Shown: one piece after another, positions 60,099 through 64,000 of the stretch
Layout: each line of letters starts with the position of its first letter
Position numbering within the stretch: the stretch's first letter is position 1
Assembly: GCF_001262015.1 (NCBI RefSeq)
Contig: NZ_CP012075.1
Coordinates: 682,001 to 746,000, forward strand
DNA from: Prevotella fusca JCM 17724
GTDB lineage: Bacteria; Bacteroidota; Bacteroidia; Bacteroidales; Bacteroidaceae
DNA length: 64,000 nucleotides
Direction of reading: 5' to 3'
Translations under genes and position numbers: made by a program
The notes under the pieces: generated by a model
What the model saw: only the letters and a program-made list of their open reading frames with translations
Told to the model about the DNA's origin: nothing
The model's database searches: none

Positions 60099-60785
60099 TC
60101 AGACGGCTGTCACCTCTGTCTCTTTTCCCGTTCCGGCAGGTACTGGTTTCACCTTTGGAGGGACTACAACGAGTTCATAATTACCCGTATGCTTCAATTC
60201 ATGCAGACGTTCATAGAGCTTGATACACGTCCAGGCATCCGTAGAGGCATAGAGTTTCTGCTTGTCATTCAGTATCTGGTTCTCCCAGTTCGACAACTGC
60301 TCACGTTTCGTGATGCGCTCATGGAAAACGTTGGCATAGAGCTTCTGAAGACTCATATCCTCAATCCCCAACGACTTCACATAATCCTGAAGGTCAATAA
60401 AATAGCCGGGCTTGAAGTCAACACGCTGGTGCAGCATCAGCATATCATCACCCAGTGAGAGTCCCACCTTCGGCACCGTTGTATCTTCAAGAAAACGTTT
60501 AACACAGTCAGGCACGCCAATAAGGTTCAAACGAAAGAGGAAACAGACTTCACGGTCGCACGCCTGCAGGAGAGCAACCTTGCGGCGCTGCCCTTTCTTA
60601 AAGACAGGGCGTGTCTCGGTATCGATGCCGATGATGTCCTTTGACAACAGGTAACTGACAGCCTTCTCAGCCTCAGCTTCATTCAGGACAACGACAATCT
60701 TCCCCGGGAAAGTAACCCTTGGCAACTGTGATATTTTACTTTTGTCGAATCGATTGTATAATACTGTACTCATTTCGGATTGCAT
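60099..60785 (-). CDS. RNase D-like 3'-5' exonuclease
   Basis: 228 residues if the ATG at 60785 is used (MQSEMSTVLYNRF), or four fewer from 60773; an open frame reaches 60977, but it overlaps the divergent ftsK. DEDD exonuclease motifs: IIGIDTETRPVF (Exo I, Asp and Glu), LSLGDDMLMLHQRVD with GYFIDLQDYVKSLG (Exo II), and YASTDAWTCIKLYERL (Exo III, DEDDy-type Tyr with Asp). No HRDC domain follows, so it is shorter than E. coli RNase D. It probably acts on RNA 3' ends. Confidence 0.88.
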   Translation of the reverse strand: MQSEMSTVLYNRFDKSKISQLPRVTFPGKIVVVLNEAEAEKAVSYLLSKDIIGIDTETRPVFKKGQRRKVALLQACDREVCFLFRLNLIGVPDCVKRFLEDTTVPKVGLSLGDDMLMLHQRVDFKPGYFIDLQDYVKSLGIEDMSLQKLYANVFHERITKREQLSNWENQILNDKQKLYASTDAWTCIKLYERLHELKHTGNYELVVVPPKVKPVPAGTGKETEVTAV

Positions 60786-60845
60786 ACTAACTTGCAAAAT
60801 TAAAAAAAAAGTTTGAAAACCTGTACTTATGTGGCACGAATTTAT

Positions 60846-60853
60846 TACTTTTG
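60846..60853 (+). promoter_or_regulatory. -7 box of ftsK
   Basis: TACTTTTG fits TAnnTTTG, 23 bases before the ATG at 60877. A TTTG at 60812-60815 is too far (30 bases) to be a good -33 element. Confidence 0.4.
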
Positions 60854-60876
60854 CAAGGATAAACGAATAACGATAA

Positions 60877-63339
60877 ATGGCAAAGAAGAAAACAGAACGT
60901 AAAAGCAAGACATTCACCGAGGCTATCGGACTAAATAATATCATTAACGACAAGACAGGATTTGTTGCCGGACTCATCCTCTTAGGTGTTGCTGTCTTTA
61001 TCTGCGTCGCCTTCTTCAGCTACTTCAGCACAGGTGCAGCCGACCAGAGTCTGGTTACTGACCTTCGTCCGGGCGAGGTGGAGAACTCGGGCAGAGTGTT
61101 CCAGAACGCATGCGGTTCGCTCGGCGCATTGCTTTCATACGGACTTATTTCCCGCTGTTTTGGTATCCCAGCCTTTATTATCCCAGCCTTTATTGCACTG
61201 TGTGGCATCCGCATGATGGGAGCCTACAAGAAACTGAGCCTTGCCAAATGGTTCATGGGAATGGCGTTGGTAATGGTATGGCTTTCGGTTACATTTGCCA
61301 AAACTCTCACACCACTGATGGGTGACCGCGTGTATAATCCGGGCGGTGACCACGGTGCTTTCTGCGTGCAATACATGGAAAACCTTATCGGTGCACCAGG
61401 TTTGATAGCTATACTGATTATCGTCATGCTGGCATACCTCACCTATCTCACCTCTGAAACCATCACCGTGGTGCGCAAGATGATGAACCCGTTTGGCTAC
61501 ATCCGTGACAAAGTGAAGTTCACGGTAGTACATGACAGCAAAGGACAGGATGACGATGATATTTACAACAACGAGACTGTAATAGATGATGAGCCTGTAG
61601 AGCCGATAGAACACGTTGACCCTACACTCGCCGAACCTATTGACCTGCCGACAGAACCGACAACTGTTCTGAGGGAGGCAGACTCGCTTTATTCGCCAAA
61701 CGGTGACATCAAGGGGAAGAAACCCAGCCCTGCAACAGCCCCGGACTTCAAAGTAGATGAGCAGAAAGGCGATGAAAAGGCAAGCGGAAAGACTGTTGCC
61801 AACAACAACCTACCGCTGACTCCGATTAATCCTCGTGAACCCTTCACCAACTGGAAGTTCCCGACGCTGGACCTGTTAAAGGAATATGCGTCTGACTCCA
61901 AGACCAACTACGTCAGTCAAGAGGAGCTGGAAGCAAACAAAGACCGCATCATCAAGGTACTGAACGACTTTGGCGTACAAATCCGCAGCATCCGTGCAAC
62001 AGTCGGCCCTACCATCACCCTTTATGAAATCACCCCTGCACAGGGTGTCCGCATCTCCAAAATCAAGAATCTTGAGGATGACATTGCACTGAGTCTGGCG
62101 GCTATCGGCATCCGTATCATAGCTCCGATGCCGGGCAAGGGTACGATTGGTATTGAGGTACCGAATGCCAAGCCGAACATTGTGTCGATGTTCTCCATCC
62201 TCAACTCCCGTAAGTTTCAGGAGTCTACGATGGAATTACCTATCGCATTGGGCAAGACCATCACCAATGAAGTGTATATGGTCGACCTCGCCAAGATACC
62301 CCATCTGCTCGTTGCAGGTGCTACCGGACAGGGAAAGTCTGTAGGTCTGAATGCCATCATCACTTCCCTACTCTACAAGAAACACCCGAATGAACTGAAG
62401 ATAGTGCTCGTTGACCCTAAAAAGGTGGAGTTCAGCGTTTACTCTCCGATAGCAAAACCATTCATGGCGGCCGTCGAGGAGAACGAGGAAGAGCCTATCA
62501 TCACTGACGTACAGAAGGTTGTAAAGACACTGAAAGGTCTATGTGTGCTCATGGACGAGCGTTACGACATGCTGAAGGCAGCCCGGGTAAGAAACATAAA
62601 GGAATATAACCAGAAGTTCCTCAGACATGAACTGAACCCGGAAGAAGGGCATGAGTTCATGCCATATATCGTCGTCATCATTGATGAGTTCGGTGACCTG
62701 ATCCTCACAGCGGGCAAGGAAGTGGAGATGCCTATCACACGTATCGCTCAGCTGGCACGTGCCATCGGTATCCACATGATTATTGCAACACAGCGACCTA
62801 CCACGACGATTATCACAGGTAACATCAAGGCAAACTTCCCGGGACGCATTGCTTTCCGCGTCGGAGCCATGATGGACTCCCGAATCATCCTCGACCGACC
62901 GGGTGCACAACAGCTTGTAGGACGTGGCGACATGCTCTATCTCAACGGTGCTGACCCTGTCCGTGTGCAGTGTGCCTTTGTGGATACTCCTGAAGTCGAG
63001 AACATCACAAAGTTCATTGCCAACCAGTTAGGTCCTGTCCGTCCGCTGGAGATACCAGAACCATTGTCTGAAGACGACGTAAGCGGCGGTGGCTCATTGG
63101 ATGCACACAGCCTTGACCCACTCTTCGAGGAGGCAGCCCGCGCCATTGTTGTCAGCCAGCAGGGTTCGACGAGTATGATACAGCGTCGCTTGTCTATCGG
63201 TTACAACCGTGCCGGACGTCTGATGGACCAGATGGAAAAGGCGGGCATCGTGGGTGCAGCAAAGGGATCAAAGCCACGTGAGGTACTGGTAAGCGATGAG
63301 GTAAGTCTCGACAACCTGCTTACACTTCTTCGTGGATAA
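60877..63339 (+). CDS. ftsK: DNA translocase FtsK
   Basis: Double-strand DNA pump at the division septum that clears chromosomes and helps to resolve dimers. 820 residues. The N-terminal region has four membrane helices (AGLILLGVAVFICVAFFSYF, then three between about 100 and 195). A polar linker of 200-330 follows, shorter than in E. coli. The motor domain carries Walker A GATGQGKSVG (about 480-489) and Walker B VVIIDEFGDLI. The C-terminal winged-helix gamma domain (SMIQRRLSIGYNRAGRLMDQ) reads orientation sequences. Complete. Confidence 0.97.
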   Translation: MAKKKTERKSKTFTEAIGLNNIINDKTGFVAGLILLGVAVFICVAFFSYFSTGAADQSLVTDLRPGEVENSGRVFQNACGSLGALLSYGLISRCFGIPAFIIPAFIALCGIRMMGAYKKLSLAKWFMGMALVMVWLSVTFAKTLTPLMGDRVYNPGGDHGAFCVQYMENLIGAPGLIAILIIVMLAYLTYLTSETITVVRKMMNPFGYIRDKVKFTVVHDSKGQDDDDIYNNETVIDDEPVEPIEHVDPTLAEPIDLPTEPTTVLREADSLYSPNGDIKGKKPSPATAPDFKVDEQKGDEKASGKTVANNNLPLTPINPREPFTNWKFPTLDLLKEYASDSKTNYVSQEELEANKDRIIKVLNDFGVQIRSIRATVGPTITLYEITPAQGVRISKIKNLEDDIALSLAAIGIRIIAPMPGKGTIGIEVPNAKPNIVSMFSILNSRKFQESTMELPIALGKTITNEVYMVDLAKIPHLLVAGATGQGKSVGLNAIITSLLYKKHPNELKIVLVDPKKVEFSVYSPIAKPFMAAVEENEEEPIITDVQKVVKTLKGLCVLMDERYDMLKAARVRNIKEYNQKFLRHELNPEEGHEFMPYIVVIIDEFGDLILTAGKEVEMPITRIAQLARAIGIHMIIATQRPTTTIITGNIKANFPGRIAFRVGAMMDSRIILDRPGAQQLVGRGDMLYLNGADPVRVQCAFVDTPEVENITKFIANQLGPVRPLEIPEPLSEDDVSGGGSLDAHSLDPLFEEAARAIVVSQQGSTSMIQRRLSIGYNRAGRLMDQMEKAGIVGAAKGSKPREVLVSDEVSLDNLLTLLRG

Positions 63340-63492
63340 CCTCTGGAGCAAGAAGACTGCAAAGCCACATACAGGGCAGAAAGCACCCCCATGCACCTGC
63401 CTGCAAGCATTAATCACAGATTAACAGGCGCTGTATTCCTACTCACAAAACCCTATACAGAAAGATATTAGAATCATTAAAACGATAAGATC

Positions 63493-64000
63493 ATGAAGCA
63501 GATTAAATATTTATTATTGTTTGTTGCCATCTTCATGGCACACGGTGTTTTCGCCCAGAACGCCAATCAGGCTAAGACCTGCCTTGACAAGGCTACAGCC
63601 ATTGTATCCAATCAAGGAGGTATTACCGCCCGTTTCACACTTTCCAACCAAGGTGCTGTAGGCAGAACATCCGGCACTATATCTGTGAAAGGTGCCAAAT
63701 TTGTTGCCACCACCCCACAGTCAACCGTATGGTTCAACGGCACGACACAATGGTCTTACATGAAGTCTACCAACGAGGTGAACATTTCAACACCTACTGA
63801 AGCCCAGCGCCTGTCAATGAATCCCTATTCACTGATGACAATGTATCGACAGGGTTACAACCTGTCTATGACCAATGAAAGCGGTGCTTACGTAGTTCAC
63901 ATGAAGGCTACCAACGGAAAACGCAGTGTGTCAGAGGCGTATGTTACTGTCAGCAAGGGCTATCAGCTGCAGAAAATCAGAATGAAGCAGGGCAAAAAAT
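63493..64000 (+). CDS. LolA-like outer-membrane lipoprotein carrier, partial
   Basis: The gene starts with the ATG at 63493 and runs off the window (169 codons seen). A signal peptide (MKQIKYLLLFVAIFMAHGVF) is followed by GGITARFTLSNQ, then SGTISVKGAKFVATTPQSTV and WFNGTTQWSYMKSTNEVNIS, which fit the beta-sheet half-barrel of LolA/DUF4292-type carriers. In Bacteroidetes a lolA-like gene commonly lies just behind ftsK, and the spacing of 153 bases here fits that. The C-terminus is not visible. Confidence 0.75.
   Translation, partial: MKQIKYLLLFVAIFMAHGVFAQNANQAKTCLDKATAIVSNQGGITARFTLSNQGAVGRTSGTISVKGAKFVATTPQSTVWFNGTTQWSYMKSTNEVNISTPTEAQRLSMNPYSLMTMYRQGYNLSMTNESGAYVVHMKATNGKRSVSEAYVTVSKGYQLQKIRMKQGKK

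Noticed and set aside
60786..60977. N-terminal extension of the RNase D-like gene
   Set aside because: It overlaps the start of ftsK on the opposite strand, and the DEDD family does not have this hydrophobic extension.

Overview
This window looks like chromosomal DNA of a Bacteroidota species, most likely a Prevotella-type (Prevotellaceae) organism. The evidence is a complete Bat (Bacteroides aerotolerance) operon, a dipeptidyl peptidase III with the HECLGH zinc motif typical of Bacteroides, a GH92 mannosidase, a short phosphoglycerate dehydrogenase without an ACT domain, two HU-family genes in tandem, insertion sequences of Bacteroidetes type, and -7 promoter boxes of the Bacteroidetes form TAnnTTTG. 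Almost all genes between 1.9 kb and 52.8 kb lie on the minus strand; the right end is mainly on the plus strand. No rRNA, tRNA or CRISPR array was found.

Layout. 0-4.4 kb: Cof-type HAD phosphatase, a short cation-efflux protein, and an AraC-type regulator with DPP III. 4.6-9.2 kb: a mobile-element zone with a broken IS1595-like transposase abutted by an IS4-family element, a lipoprotein gene frameshifted in a CT-dinucleotide tract, and a complete IS1380-family element. 9.4-16.7 kb: an accessory zone with small lipoproteins, a truncated PepSY protein, two related secreted proteins, a GH92 enzyme, repeats and a decayed gene. 16.7-22.3 kb: YigZ, the DUF1015-serA-serC serine operon and a DEAD-box helicase. 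22.3-28.7 kb: three related TPR proteins next to gyrA. 29.5-35.4 kb: nadE, a DUF2027/Smr protein, queA and a PAP2 phosphatase. 35.4-43.7 kb: the Bat operon (moxR, DUF58, a membrane protein, batA, batB, batC and a batD-batE fusion). 43.9-48.4 kb: an HU-membrane-LysM protein, HU, rimO and ftsY. 48.4-49.6 kb: a repeat-rich gap. 49.6-64 kb: an MFS transporter, panB, a HAD phosphatase, a DUF3298 lipoprotein, rsmG, an MBL hydrolase, ruvC, two unknowns, tilS, an rRNA methyltransferase, an RNase D-like exonuclease, ftsK and the start of a lolA-like gene.

The genes are largely housekeeping: serine synthesis, NAD synthesis, tRNA and ribosome modification (queA, tilS, rimO, rsmG, the RlmI-like enzyme), protein targeting (ftsY), chromosome handling (gyrA, HU, ftsK, ruvC) and envelope/stress functions (bat, lolA).

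The most unusual signal is in the spacers. There are two unrelated families of intergenic arrays that both repeat with a period of about 22 bp, roughly two helical turns. One family (GGGC-type) occurs at four loci, and two of these sit inside a ~360-bp element present as two inverted copies 33 kb apart. The other (CATG-type) occurs at two loci. Further dispersed repeats and a 12-bp minisatellite upstream of rimO make the spacers far more structured than the genes around them. Among proteins, the HU domain tethered to a membrane segment and LysM-like domain, the BatD-BatE fusion, and the CT-slippage lipoprotein deserve attention.
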